Source of the DNA: a bacterium
Lineage (GTDB): Bacteria > Cyanobacteriota > Vampirovibrionia > Gastranaerophilales > Gastranaerophilaceae
Assembly (NCBI GenBank): GCA_017467605.1
Contig: JAFUSQ010000007.1
Location: 29,246-93,245 of the forward strand
Direction: 5' to 3'
DNA: 64,000 bases
The position numbers and the translations under genes were made by a program. Within the stretch, counting starts at the first letter, position 1. Every line of letters begins with the position of its first letter. Shown here in pieces: positions 50,925-58,767 of this stretch. The notes below the pieces were generated by a model, which was given only the letters and a program-made list of their open reading frames with translations, was not told where the DNA came from and did not search any database.

Positions 50925-51602
50925 ATGATTAGAGATATTACTAAAAATGGATTTACTTTGGCTGAAGTGTTGATAACTATTGGAATTATCGGAGTGGTTG
51001 CAGCAATAACAATTCCACATTTAATTCAGGAAAATCAAAAACGTGCAACTGTTACAAAATTACAAAAAGCAATTTCAATATTAAATCAAGCTTACAGGTT
51101 GTCTTTTGAAGAATTAGGTGAACCGAGTGAAGCGGATTTAATAGGATTAAATAGTAAAGATTATTTTGATAAGTATTGGGCACCTTATATTAAATCTGCG
51201 TTATACTGTTCTGATTATAATGTTTGCGGATATGTATCTAAAAATCCTTATTATACAGATGAGTCTCATCAAGGAGCTACTATGGATTCTGTTGGATATG
51301 TACGTCCTATTTTTTATACACATGATGGTATTTTGTATATATTATCGGCTGAAAGTAGTGATATTATTGATAATTATTCTTGGAGTGTAACTGTTGATTT
51401 AAATGGCAAGGAAGGCCCAAATATGTATGGACGAGATGTTTTTGCCTTTTCCAGATTGGGTGATAAGGGTATTGTCCCGGCGGGTTATAATTTAGATAAT
51501 TCCGAAGTAAATGAAAATTGTTCAGGTATCGGATATAAAAGATTATGTGCTGAAAAAATCCGCCGCGCGGGTTGGAGAATTGAAAAAGATTATACCTGGT
51601 AG
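50925..51602 (+). CDS. Type IV pilin-like protein P6
   Basis: The ATG at 50925 is chosen for its GGAGG site and the short leader MIRDITKNG|FTLAEVLITIG; an upstream in-frame start overlaps R6 and the promoter. The 225 residues closely match P3 (IPHLIQENQKRATVTKLQK). The body has DLNGKEGPNMYGRDVFAF and ends CAEKIRRAGWRIEKDYTW. Cysteines at CSDYNVCGY and near the end may form disulfides. Confidence 0.9.
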   Translation: MIRDITKNGFTLAEVLITIGIIGVVAAITIPHLIQENQKRATVTKLQKAISILNQAYRLSFEELGEPSEADLIGLNSKDYFDKYWAPYIKSALYCSDYNVCGYVSKNPYYTDESHQGATMDSVGYVRPIFYTHDGILYILSAESSDIIDNYSWSVTVDLNGKEGPNMYGRDVFAFSRLGDKGIVPAGYNLDNSEVNENCSGIGYKRLCAEKIRRAGWRIEKDYTW

Positions 51603-51656
51603 GGGTAGATATTGTTAATGCTTCTTGGTAGTAAGTACTGGTCATTTATCCCTTTC

Positions 51657-51685
51657 TTGACTTGTAATCATGTTTATATTAATTT
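51657..51685 (+). promoter_or_regulatory. Probable promoter of yidC
   Basis: TTGACT (51657-51662) and TAATTT (51680-51685) are 17 bp apart, 44 bp before the yidC start. Confidence 0.5.
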
Positions 51686-51728
51686 ACCCCTAGAGAGAAT
51701 TTACACTATATATGAGGATTAGGGACAA

Positions 51729-52814
51729 GTGGATTTTATTAAATTAACTATAGATTTTTTGGGATTATTGGCTAAGTTTGTCGGTAATTATGGCTGGGCA
51801 ATTATTTTATTAACAATAATTGTAAGAGGCGCAATGTGGAATTTGAATGTTCAGCAGCAACGCTCCATGAAAATGATGCAAAAATTGCAGCCAAAAATGA
51901 AAGCAATTCAGGACAGATATCAAAATAATCCGCAAATGATGCAGCAAAAAATGATGGAGTTCTATAAAGAACATAAATTCAACCCTATGGGTGGGTGTTT
52001 GCCTCTGCTTATTCAAATGCCTATATTTATTTTGTTGTATTCAGCATTGATAAGTCCGCAATTCATTCAAACTGCAGGAGATCAACATTTTTTGTTTGTT
52101 AAAAGTTTGGCAACTACAATGAGAGCAACTGCAGGAATTTCAGATGACGGTGCTTTAGGTATAACAAAAGGTGATAAACTGGTTCTTGGTAACACTGCTA
52201 CGGTTTATGTTGGTGATGAAGTTCTAAAAAATATAAAAGTCTCAGATCCGACTCAGGCATTGGAAGTAGTTGGCGAGGTTAATCCCGGTAAAGATGTTAC
52301 TTTAAAATTTAGTTTAGGAAACCTAAAGGTTAAAGATTTCAGCCAATTATTAAAAGTTGATAAGGCTGATGTTGTTGTAACGAATAGTAATATTAGAGAA
52401 AATGAAACAGTTACTTTTGTCAGATCTGCTGACGAGGACGGAATAATGATTGCAGATGTTCCGACGTTACCTGTAAGAAGCGGAATTCATTGGGACGTAA
52501 TTACATTGATAGTTTTATTTGCTATTACAATGTTGATTTCTCAAAAAGTTATGATGGCAATGACAAAAACTGAAAATCAAGACCCGACTCAACAAGCTTT
52601 ACAAAAATCAATGGGCACATTTATGCCGTTAATGATTATTGCAACGTTTGTTATAATCCCAATTCCTGCCGGTGTTTTGCTATACTTGATTACAAGTAAT
52701 ATTATTCAAATTCTTCAAACTGTTATTATAAACAAACAAATTGATGATGAAGAAAATAAGAAAAAAAATGACGTTGATGATTTGGAATTAAAAAACGCTA
52801 AAAAACTCAATTAG
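51729..52814 (+). CDS. yidC: Membrane protein insertase YidC with a large inserted domain
   Basis: It inserts and folds inner-membrane proteins. The core is present: TM segment GWAIILLTIIVRGAMWNLN with the conserved Arg, the cytoplasmic hairpin KMMQKLQPKMKAIQDRYQN, and GGCLPLLIQMPIFILLYSAL. Between this TM and the next (DVITLIVLFAITML) lie about 140 residues, much of it strand-rich (ALEVVGEVNPGKDVTLKFSL), where short-form YidC proteins have a short loop. The start is GTG. rnpA and rpmH are not adjacent. Confidence 0.9.
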   Translation: MDFIKLTIDFLGLLAKFVGNYGWAIILLTIIVRGAMWNLNVQQQRSMKMMQKLQPKMKAIQDRYQNNPQMMQQKMMEFYKEHKFNPMGGCLPLLIQMPIFILLYSALISPQFIQTAGDQHFLFVKSLATTMRATAGISDDGALGITKGDKLVLGNTATVYVGDEVLKNIKVSDPTQALEVVGEVNPGKDVTLKFSLGNLKVKDFSQLLKVDKADVVVTNSNIRENETVTFVRSADEDGIMIADVPTLPVRSGIHWDVITLIVLFAITMLISQKVMMAMTKTENQDPTQQALQKSMGTFMPLMIIATFVIIPIPAGVLLYLITSNIIQILQTVIINKQIDDEENKKKNDVDDLELKNAKKLN

Positions 52815-52845
52815 AGTGACATATTATTGAGTAGTTATTATGTAG

Positions 52846-52865
52846 GTCGGGATTGTTATCCCGAC
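52846..52865. terminator. Stem-loop between yidC and queA
   Basis: GTCGGGAT pairs with ATCCCGAC over TGTT. There is no T run, so it may be a weak terminator or an mRNA-end stabiliser. queA starts 24 bp later. Confidence 0.45.
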
Positions 52866-52888
52866 TTATAAATTAAAAGAGGATATTT

Positions 52889-53944
52889 ATGAACATATCA
52901 GAGTACGATTACATATTACCCGAAAATTTAATAGCTCAAATGCCGGCAGATAAACGAGAAAATTCAAAAATGCTTGTTTTGGATAGAGCTTCTCAATCTA
53001 TCGAGCATAAGCATTTTTACGATATTGTTGATTATATTGATGATAATTCAATTCTAGTTTTAAATAATACAAAAGTTCTTCCTGCAAGACTTTATGGCAC
53101 AAAAGAAACAGGTGCGAAGATTGAAGTATTTTTGCTTGAAGCGAAATCAGGAGAAGGAAAAAATTGTTGGTCGGCACTTATAAAACCTTCCAAACGCGTT
53201 AAACCAAATACTATTATATCAATAAGTTCGGAATTAAAGGTCAGACCAATAAAAAGATTAGAAGATGATGGAGAATGGCTTGTTGAATTGATTTATGAAG
53301 GGGAACTTTTTGATATTTTGCATAAAATCGGTAATATTCCTCTGCCTCCATATATTGAAAGAAAATTAACAAACGAAGAATTGCGACAGTTTGACAAAGA
53401 GCGTTACCAGACTGTTTATGCGAAAGATGAAGGTTCGGTTGCAGCACCGACTGCAGGTTTGCATTTTACTAACGAAATACTTGACAAATTAAGAGCAAAA
53501 GGGGTCGAAATTGTATACATTACTCTAAATGTGGGTTTGGGCACATTTAGACCCGTAAAATGTGAAAATATATTAGACCACAAAATGCATTCCGAAACAT
53601 TTGAAATCACTCAAAAAGCGTCAGATGCCATCAATAATGCGAAAAAAGACGGAAAGAAAATTATCGCAGTCGGAACAACGACAGTAAGAACTTTAGAAAC
53701 ATGCTATCAAAAATTCGGTTGTATAAAAGCTTGTCATGACACTTCAGAACTATTTATTTACCCGCCATATGAGTTTAAAGTCGTTGATAATCTAATTACA
53801 AATTTTCACCTTCCAAAATCAACTCTCTTAATGCTTGTGAGTGCAATTGCCGGAAAAGATTTTATATTCACGGCTTATAATGAAGCTATTAAAAATAATT
53901 ATCGATTCTTTAGTTATGGTGATTGCATGTATATAAAAGGGTAA
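52889..53944 (+). CDS. queA: S-adenosylmethionine:tRNA ribosyltransferase-isomerase
   Basis: It adds the epoxycyclopentane precursor to preQ1-tRNA in queuosine synthesis. The 351 residues fit the family: YDYILPENLIAQMP, LVLNNTKVLPARLYG, AAPTAGLHFT, GLGTFRPVK and NLITNFHLPKSTLLMLVSA. AAGAGGA precedes the ATG. It is convergent with R8, with a 4-bp gap. Confidence 0.96.
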   Translation: MNISEYDYILPENLIAQMPADKRENSKMLVLDRASQSIEHKHFYDIVDYIDDNSILVLNNTKVLPARLYGTKETGAKIEVFLLEAKSGEGKNCWSALIKPSKRVKPNTIISISSELKVRPIKRLEDDGEWLVELIYEGELFDILHKIGNIPLPPYIERKLTNEELRQFDKERYQTVYAKDEGSVAAPTAGLHFTNEILDKLRAKGVEIVYITLNVGLGTFRPVKCENILDHKMHSETFEITQKASDAINNAKKDGKKIIAVGTTTVRTLETCYQKFGCIKACHDTSELFIYPPYEFKVVDNLITNFHLPKSTLLMLVSAIAGKDFIFTAYNEAIKNNYRFFSYGDCMYIKG

Positions 53945-53948
53945 ATAT

Positions 53949-54269
53949 TTAATTCAGAAATCCGTTGATTATATTATATATATCGTTTAATTTTTCAGGA
54001 TTTGAAGTAATTAATTTATCAATTTCTTTTTTTACATCTGCAGGTTTTTTATTACTATATTCAAAATCAAATAAATGTTTAGGCTTTACATTTAAAGCTT
54101 TGCAAAGCTTATCCAGCGTGTCTGCCGTAACAAAATTTGTTCCGCATTCAATAAAAGATAATGAGCGTGTATTAATATCTATTTTTTCAGCCAAATCCTC
54201 TTGGGTAAATTCTCTTAACTCTCTATAATATTTAATTTTTCTGCCTAAAAGCTTTTTTATATCATTCAT
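53949..54269 (-). CDS. XRE-family helix-turn-helix regulator R8
   Basis: The 106 residues have one HTH_3 domain (LGRKIKYYRELREFTQEDLA, then TRSLSFIECGTNFVTADTLD) plus a 40-residue helical tail. A TAAAAT box lies 8 nt before the ATG. It faces a 37-residue membrane peptide gene, not a full pilin, with an operator-like dyad in the shared promoter region. It is longer than R1-R7. Confidence 0.85.
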   Translation of the reverse strand: MNDIKKLLGRKIKYYRELREFTQEDLAEKIDINTRSLSFIECGTNFVTADTLDKLCKALNVKPKHLFDFEYSNKKPADVKKEIDKLITSNPEKLNDIYNIINGFLN

Positions 54270-54310
54270 TGTTTATTATTTTAAGATATTTTTGCACTCT
54301 TTAATATGTA

Positions 54311-54339
54311 TTGTCAGATACTATAAAGTATGTTATAAT
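54311..54339 (+). promoter_or_regulatory. Promoter of the 37-residue peptide gene with a central dyad
   Basis: TTGTCA (54311-54316) and TATAAT (54334-54339) are 17 bp apart. The spacer contains ATACT-ATAA-AGTAT (54318-54331), a 5-bp-arm dyad suited to a repressor. A second dyad, ACTTAT with ATAAGT, lies just downstream (about 54341-54358). Confidence 0.6.
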
Positions 54340-54359
54340 ACTTATGCATAAAATAAGTT

Positions 54360-54473
54360 ATGAAAAATATTAAAAGAAAAAGATTTTTATTACGAGTAAT
54401 TGAGATTATTTTATATATTTTGATTGTGGCAGGGTTAACCATACCAGGGCTTTTGTATATGTTGAATCTTTAA
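54360..54473 (+). CDS. 37-residue membrane peptide facing R8, possible pilin remnant
   Basis: The sequence begins MKNIKRKRFLLRVIEIILYI and continues into a hydrophobic stretch with GLTIPGLLYM. The basic start, a Glu in the helix and the LTIP block recall the pilin N-terminus (E-I-L-I ... A-L-T-I-P-N-L-I), but the helix is three residues shorter and the prepilin site is absent. It could equally be an unrelated small membrane peptide. A promoter with a dyad sits upstream, and only a weak ribosome site is seen. Confidence 0.5.
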   Translation: MKNIKRKRFLLRVIEIILYILIVAGLTIPGLLYMLNL

Positions 54474-54521
54474 TTATTCACCCCTTGACAAATTTAAAAT
54501 AAACCTTAAATCATATGGAGG

Positions 54522-54560
54522 ATACATTATTTTGAATTCTCGAGTAGAATAGCAATGTAT
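54522..54560 (+). promoter_or_regulatory. Hairpin just upstream of the lytic transglycosylase start
   Basis: ATACATT pairs with AATGTAT and an inner ATTCT pairs with AGAAT around CGAGT. The hairpin ends 1 nt before the GGGAGG ribosome site (54562-54567). A six-codon ORF (54515-54535) with its own ATG runs into it. It may control translation; a TTGACA at 54485 could be the -35. Confidence 0.45.
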
Positions 54561-54579
54561 CGGGAGGTAGTTTAAGAAC

Positions 54580-55329
54580 ATGTTCTCAGAAATGATTCAG
54601 AGTTTATTAAATTCAGGCGGGAAAACTGCAGCAATGCAAAGGTCTGCTCAAATTAATAACTATGTGGATTCTGTGAATAGACAAATGAACAGGTCTATGG
54701 CATCTAATGGGCTGGATTCTCTTTATCCACCAAGTTCAAGTAATGTTCAGTCTTTTGAACAGGTTTTGTCAAATACTACTCAAACAAATTTTGGTTCGTT
54801 ATTGCTAAATCCTTCATCTTTAAATGTTAAGGGAAATATTTATGATGGCGATATTGATACCTCAAACTTTACTGATGCAACATTGCGCAGAGCTATTGAA
54901 GAAGTTAATGATGCAACTCGAAAATATAACCCTGATGCCGTAAAAGATCCTAAAAAAGCTCAGCTTTTAGGAATGATAAACAAAGTTTCAAGAAAGCATG
55001 GTGTAGATGAAAAACTCGTTCAGGCTTTAATTAAGCAGGAATCAGGTTTCAATCCGAATGCAAAATCAAAAGTTGGCGCAATGGGATTGATGCAATTAAT
55101 GCCTTCAACCGCAAAATCTATGGGGGTAAATGATCCGTATAATGCGACTCAAAATGTTGAGGGCGGGGTAAAATATTTAAAATCAATGTTAAATCGTTAT
55201 AATGGTAATGTAATATTGGCTCTTGCTGCTTATAATGCAGGCCCCGGTGCGGTGGATAAATATTCCGGAGTTCCTCCGTATAAGGAAACTCAGAATTATG
55301 TGAAAAACATTCTGGCTAATTATTTGTAA
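54580..55329 (+). CDS. Lytic transglycosylase (SLT domain)
   Basis: The protein has 249 residues. The C-terminal 120 residues are a Slt70-like domain: [17 protein letters not shown] with the catalytic Glu, [31 protein letters not shown] and TQNYVKNIL. It cleaves peptidoglycan glycan strands with 1,6-anhydro ring formation. The first 110 residues are Ser/Asn-rich and carry no obvious signal peptide, so export may be by another route or the N-terminus may bind a partner. GGGAGG is 12 nt before the ATG. Confidence 0.9.
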   Translation: MFSEMIQSLLNSGGKTAAMQRSAQINNYVDSVNRQMNRSMASNGLDSLYPPSSSNVQSFEQVLSNTTQTNFGSLLLNPSSLNVKGNIYDGDIDTSNFTDATLRRAIEEVNDATRKYNPDAVKDPKKAQLLGMINKVSRKHGVDEKLVQALIKQESGFNPNAKSKVGAMGLMQLMPSTAKSMGVNDPYNATQNVEGGVKYLKSMLNRYNGNVILALAAYNAGPGAVDKYSGVPPYKETQNYVKNILANYL

Positions 55330-55365
55330 ATAACGAGGGGTAAATAGAATCTTCAAAAATTTTGG

Positions 55366-55565
55366 TTGGCTAGTGTCTCCTACCCAATTGATGTTGTGGG
55401 CGAGGGAAAGTTGCAATCTTTTATTTTACAGAGCTTCCCCAACCGGGGAGGGAAGAATTTCAACACGAGTTTACGAGTGTTAGAAATTCAAGAAGGGGTC
55501 TCAACCCGTAAGGAGAAAAGACTGGATTGCTTCGCTCGTTTCTCCCCCGCAATGACGGGATTTAA
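55366..55565. repeat. Dispersed repeats in the gap after the transglycosylase
   Basis: The gap 55330-55728 holds no convincing gene. It contains CCCCAACCGGGG, an AACACGAG...ACGAGTGTT dyad, GGGTCTCAACCCG, and a GGATTGCTTCGCTCG ... CGCAATGACGGG unit (about 55525-55561) of the same type as the rpe insert. A frame through the repeats (55366-55644) has no typical start and looks like repeat read-through. The stretch from 55566 to 55728 shows nothing except a possible leader for the next gene. Confidence 0.65.
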
Positions 55566-55728
55566 TAACCGTAAATCACTTACTTACCTATTCGCTTTAA
55601 TAAGAAAGTATTGTAACAATATATTACAAATATATACTTTTTAAATTTAAAAAGGCAATTTTTGAAATCAATAATACTTTATATAGATGTAAGGGGATAA
55701 TACTTAGGAAAAATTAAAGGAGAAAAAA

Positions 55729-55917
55729 ATGGCTAGAGTTTTGATTTCAATGCCTGAAAAATTTTTAGATGAAATTGATTCAGTGGCGGATTCAGAAAAT
55801 CGTACAAGATCAGAATTAATTCGCGAAGCACTAAGAACTTATATGTACAGAAGTCAATTAAGAAACAGCCAAAAGGCAGTAACAAACGCAGAAATTTTGG
55901 ACGCTCTTTTAGGGTAA
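55729..55917 (+). CDS. Ribbon-helix-helix (CopG/NikR-type) DNA-binding protein
   Basis: The protein has 62 residues. The beta strand MARVLISMPEKFLDEID and helices SENRTRSELIREALRTYM are a complete RHH domain. The last 14 residues (KAVTNAEILDALLG) are not part of the fold and are matched in the next gene. AAAGGAG precedes the ATG. RHH proteins often repress their own operon or act as antitoxins. Confidence 0.88.
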   Translation: MARVLISMPEKFLDEIDSVADSENRTRSELIREALRTYMYRSQLRNSQKAVTNAEILDALLG

Positions 55918-55944
55918 ATTAAAATTTATTTAGGGGAAAAGAAA

Positions 55945-56121
55945 ATGGGAAAAGGCAATTATCAAATGGTTACGGTTCAGGAATATGTGAATATGCTTGA
56001 TAAAGAAGTTACATATCTTGACAATGATGCAAAAGAAATTAAAGCAAGTGTTGAGAAATATTTATTAAATGCTCGCAGAGCAGCAACAAATGCTAAAATT
56101 CTGGAAACATTATTGGCGTAA
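55945..56121 (+). CDS. Small partner protein sharing the RHH gene's C-terminal motif
   Basis: The 58 residues begin MGKGNYQMVTVQEYVNMLDK and end RAATNAKILETLLA. The tail T-N-A-x-I-L-x-x-L-L matches that of the RHH protein encoded 27 bp upstream, so the two may share a docking helix or be diverged copies. AGGGGAAAA precedes the ATG. No toxin fold can be recognised. Confidence 0.65.
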   Translation: MGKGNYQMVTVQEYVNMLDKEVTYLDNDAKEIKASVEKYLLNARRAATNAKILETLLA

Positions 56122-56195
56122 TTACGTTGATAAAGAAGTATTCTAAGGTATTATACAATTTCAACTCTGGAAAAGATTAAATTAAGGTAAGTAAG

Positions 56196-56229
56196 AAAAA
56201 AGACTTGATGAATTACATCAAGTCTTTTT
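56196..56229. terminator. Bidirectional terminator between the RHH operon and tuf
   Basis: AAAAAGACTTGATG pairs with CATCAAGTCTTTTT around AATTA, with A/T runs on both flanks. It ends tuf on the minus strand and the small-gene pair on the plus strand. Confidence 0.9.
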
Positions 56230-56254
56230 GTGGTTTTATATTGTTAAACAATCA

Positions 56255-57463
56255 TTATTCGATGATAGCGTCAACAACACCTGCACCAACTGTTCTTCCG
56301 CCTTCACGGATAGCAAATCTCATACCTTGTTCGATAGCTACAGGAGCGATAAGTTCAACTTCCATAACTACGTTATCACCAGGCATTACCATTTGACCGT
56401 CGAATTTGATAGAACCTGTAACGTCAGTTGTTCTGATGTAGAACTGAGGTCTGTAACCAGGGAAGAATGGAGTGTGACGTCCGCCTTCTTCTTTAGTCAA
56501 TACGTAAACGTTAGCTGTGAATTTAGTGTGCGGGTGAATTGAACCAGGTTTAGCAAGAACTTGACCACGTTCAATTTCAGTTTTATCGATACCACGAAGT
56601 AAAGCACCAATGTTGTCACCAGCTTGACCTTGGTCAAGAGATTTTCTGAACATTTCAACACCGGTAACAGTTGTTTTCTTAGTTTCACCTAAACCAACCA
56701 ATTCAACTTCGTCACCAACTTTAACGATACCACGTTCAACTCTACCTGTAGCAACTGTACCACGACCTGTGATAGAGAAGATGTCTTCGATTGGCATCAA
56801 GAATGGTTTATCTAAATCACGAACAGGATCAGGGAAGTAAGAATCCAAAGCGTCCATCAATTCCCAAATTTTGTCTGTCCATTCATTTTCACCACGTTGA
56901 ATGTTAGGATTAGCTTGAACTGCTTCTAGAGCTTTCAAAGCTGAACCATGAACGAATGGAATGTTGTCACCGTCGAATTCGTAAGAAGAAAGAAGTTCTC
57001 TAACTTCCATTTCAACTAATTCTAACAATTCAGGGTCATCAACCATATCGCATTTGTTCAAGAATACAACAAGGTTAGGAACACCAACTTGGCGAGCAAG
57101 CAAAATGTGTTCACGAGTTTGAGGCATAGCACCGTCGGTTGCTGCAACTACAAGAATTGCGCCGTCCATTTGAGCTGCACCTGTAATCATGTTTTTAACA
57201 TAGTCAGCGTGGCCCGGGCAGTCAACGTGTGCATAGTGTCTTTTTTCTGTTTCGTATTCTACGTGAGCAGTAGAGATGGTTATACCTCTTGCTTTTTCTT
57301 CCGGAGCAGCATCGATTTCATCGAATTTTTTAGCAGCTGCTTGACCTGCTGCAGCTAATGTACCGGTAATAGCTGCTGTTAATGTTGTTTTACCGTGGTC
57401 AACGTGGCCGATTGTACCTACGTTAACGTGCGGTTTCGTACGTTCATACTTTTCACGTGCCAT
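56255..57463 (-). CDS. tuf: Elongation factor Tu
   Basis: This GTPase delivers aminoacyl-tRNA to the ribosome. The 402 residues are full length: G1 [11 protein letters not shown]3 [13 protein letters not shown]4 NKCDM, G5 SALKA region, and the C-terminal [20 protein letters not shown]. Codon choice is visibly biased compared with neighbours, as expected for a highly expressed gene. It stands alone here, with no fusA or rpsG, between its own promoter and terminator. GGAG precedes the ATG. Confidence 0.97.
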   Translation of the reverse strand: MAREKYERTKPHVNVGTIGHVDHGKTTLTAAITGTLAAAGQAAAKKFDEIDAAPEEKARGITISTAHVEYETEKRHYAHVDCPGHADYVKNMITGAAQMDGAILVVAATDGAMPQTREHILLARQVGVPNLVVFLNKCDMVDDPELLELVEMEVRELLSSYEFDGDNIPFVHGSALKALEAVQANPNIQRGENEWTDKIWELMDALDSYFPDPVRDLDKPFLMPIEDIFSITGRGTVATGRVERGIVKVGDEVELVGLGETKKTTVTGVEMFRKSLDQGQAGDNIGALLRGIDKTEIERGQVLAKPGSIHPHTKFTANVYVLTKEEGGRHTPFFPGYRPQFYIRTTDVTGSIKFDGQMVMPGDNVVMEVELIAPVAIEQGMRFAIREGGRTVGAGVVDAIIE

Positions 57464-57480
57464 GAGATTAATCTCCTTCT

Positions 57481-57511
57481 TTTTTGTCTACTATATACTA
57501 CTTTTTGTCTA
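57481..57511. repeat. Short tandem repeat in the tuf leader
   Basis: TTTTTGTCTA occurs at 57481-57490 and 57502-57511, with CTATATACTAC between, so a 21-bp unit is partly doubled in the 5' leader of tuf. Confidence 0.5.
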
Positions 57512-57531
57512 GTATTCTACTATACTCTTTA

Positions 57532-57559
57532 ATTCTATGTGCTCATAAATTTTTGTCAA
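57532..57559 (-). promoter_or_regulatory. Promoter of tuf
   Basis: TTGACA (rc of 57554-57559) and TAGAAT (rc of 57532-57537) are 16 bp apart on the minus strand, giving a leader of about 60 nt. Confidence 0.6.
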
Positions 57560-57681
57560 GGTTAGTATAAAATTTAAAATTTTTGTAAAGTTTTGTAACG
57601 ATTATTTTGATTTCGAGCAATTCCCTCATTAAAAAATACTTTATAAATGTAAGTTGGATTATGAATTCGGAGGATCGAATT

Positions 57682-57906
57682 ATGGGCTTTTTAAATCAGT
57701 CAGATAGCATAAGTAGTTTGCCAATAACTAAAGTCGTTGGTGATACCAGATCAAGAGCATTTGAAGCATTACAGAAGTATAGATTGCAGCATAATCAACA
57801 ACTTACTGATTCTGCCAGTACTAATCTTAAGACTTCATTGCCAAATGCTTTAGCTCATTATTCTTCTAGTCGCTCTGAAGATACATCTTGTGCAAGGCTA
57901 AAATAG
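57682..57906 (+). CDS. Small unknown protein (74 residues)
   Basis: The ATG at 57682 is chosen because CGGAGGA precedes it; earlier in-frame starts lack a ribosome site. The sequence starts MGFLNQSDSISSLPITKVVG and has a helical, Gln/Ser-rich middle (SRAFEALQKYRLQHNQQ) and a polar tail. No family is recognised. It is followed by a terminator that abuts coaX. Confidence 0.6.
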   Translation: MGFLNQSDSISSLPITKVVGDTRSRAFEALQKYRLQHNQQLTDSASTNLKTSLPNALAHYSSSRSEDTSCARLK

Positions 57907-57910
57907 ATTA

Positions 57911-57939
57911 TTGTATAAAAACTATGTTTGTAATAAAAT
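57911..57939 (+). promoter_or_regulatory. Candidate promoter of coaX, inside the preceding terminator region
   Basis: TTGTAT (57911-57916) and TAAAAT (57934-57939) are 17 bp apart. Transcription would start near 57946, after most of the left arm of the terminator stem, so the new RNA could not form that hairpin. Confidence 0.45.
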
Positions 57940-57968
57940 AGTCCTCAGATATGTGAGGACTATTTTTT
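57936..57968 (+). terminator. Terminator of the 74-residue gene, abutting coaX
   Basis: AAATAGTCCTCA pairs with TGAGGACTATTT and continues into a T run that ends at the base before the coaX ATG. Confidence 0.85.
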
Positions 57969-58757
57969 ATGTTATTAACAGCAGATATCGGCAATACAAA
58001 TATAACCCTTGGATTATTTGATAATGACAAATATATAAACGAATTTCGTCTTGCATCTGATAGAGATTTATCAAAAGAGGAATATGAAGTCTTATTGAAA
58101 TCTTTATTTAAGGATTATAAGATTGACGGTTGTGTTATTGCCTCTGTTGTAGAAGAACTTAATATAAAATTTAAAGCGGCGGTAGATAATATATTTGGAA
58201 TTGAGTCAGTTTTTGTTACCCACGATATAAATTTAAATATAAAAATTGCTCTGAATAATCCGATTGAAGTTGGTGCTGACAGAATTGCAAATGCAGTTGC
58301 CGCTTCAAAATTATATAAAGGAGCAGTAATTGTTATTGATTTTGGTACTGCAACTTCATTTGATATTGTAAATTCAAAACATGAATTCCTTGGCGGTGTA
58401 ATTGCACCCGGAATTAACACCCAGATGAAGTGTTTAAAAAATTCAACATCAAAGCTTCCGAAAATTGACGTTTCTATTTCTCCGAATGCAATAGGGCATA
58501 ATACAACAGAGGCAATATTATCTGGAGTAATTAGGGGAACTGCCTGTATGGTGGAAGGGCTTGTCGCTCAATGCGAAAAAGAATTGGAAGAAAAAGTTGT
58601 AATTGTTGCAACCGGCGGGTATTGCGGTTTGATTGCGAATTATCTGAAACGTCCTTTTGATGAAGTTAATCCGATATTAACCCTGCAAGGTCTTAAATAT
58701 ATTTATGAAATGAATGCAAAATCCAAATGTCATTCTGAATTTTTTCAGAGTATATAA
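57969..58757 (+). CDS. coaX: Type III pantothenate kinase
   Basis: It carries out the first step of CoA synthesis. The 262 residues show ADIGNTNITLGLFD (phosphate loop), NPIEVGADRIANAVAA, VIDFGTATSFDIV and GGVIAPGINTQ. The ATG directly follows a terminator T run and has no Shine-Dalgarno site. The last ten or so residues (KCHSEFFQSI) and the stop come from a dispersed repeat (58728-58751). coaE, the last enzyme of the pathway, lies 3 kb downstream. Confidence 0.93.
   Translation: MLLTADIGNTNITLGLFDNDKYINEFRLASDRDLSKEEYEVLLKSLFKDYKIDGCVIASVVEELNIKFKAAVDNIFGIESVFVTHDINLNIKIALNNPIEVGADRIANAVAASKLYKGAVIVIDFGTATSFDIVNSKHEFLGGVIAPGINTQMKCLKNSTSKLPKIDVSISPNAIGHNTTEAILSGVIRGTACMVEGLVAQCEKELEEKVVIVATGGYCGLIANYLKRPFDEVNPILTLQGLKYIYEMNAKSKCHSEFFQSI
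58728..58751. repeat. Dispersed repeat unit forming the end of coaX
   Basis: TGTCATTCTGAAT ... TTTTCAGAGT matches the 'tgtcattctgaa' unit seen at 4286 and 30528. It lies in frame and the coaX stop follows 3 bp later. Confidence 0.65.
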
Positions 58758-58767
58758 ACTGAATGTT

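Noticed and set aside
50596..51602. HTH gene pairs read as toxin-antitoxin systems
   Set aside because: The partners carry clear prepilin signals and pilin helices, not toxin folds, and the genes are divergent rather than in one operon.
55366..55644. 92-codon open frame after the transglycosylase
   Set aside because: It is translated repeat sequence without a ribosome site or any conserved feature. I record the region as repeats.
58430..58757. Frameshift at the end of coaX
   Set aside because: The odd C-terminal residues come from an in-frame repeat. All conserved kinase motifs precede it, so the gene looks intact.
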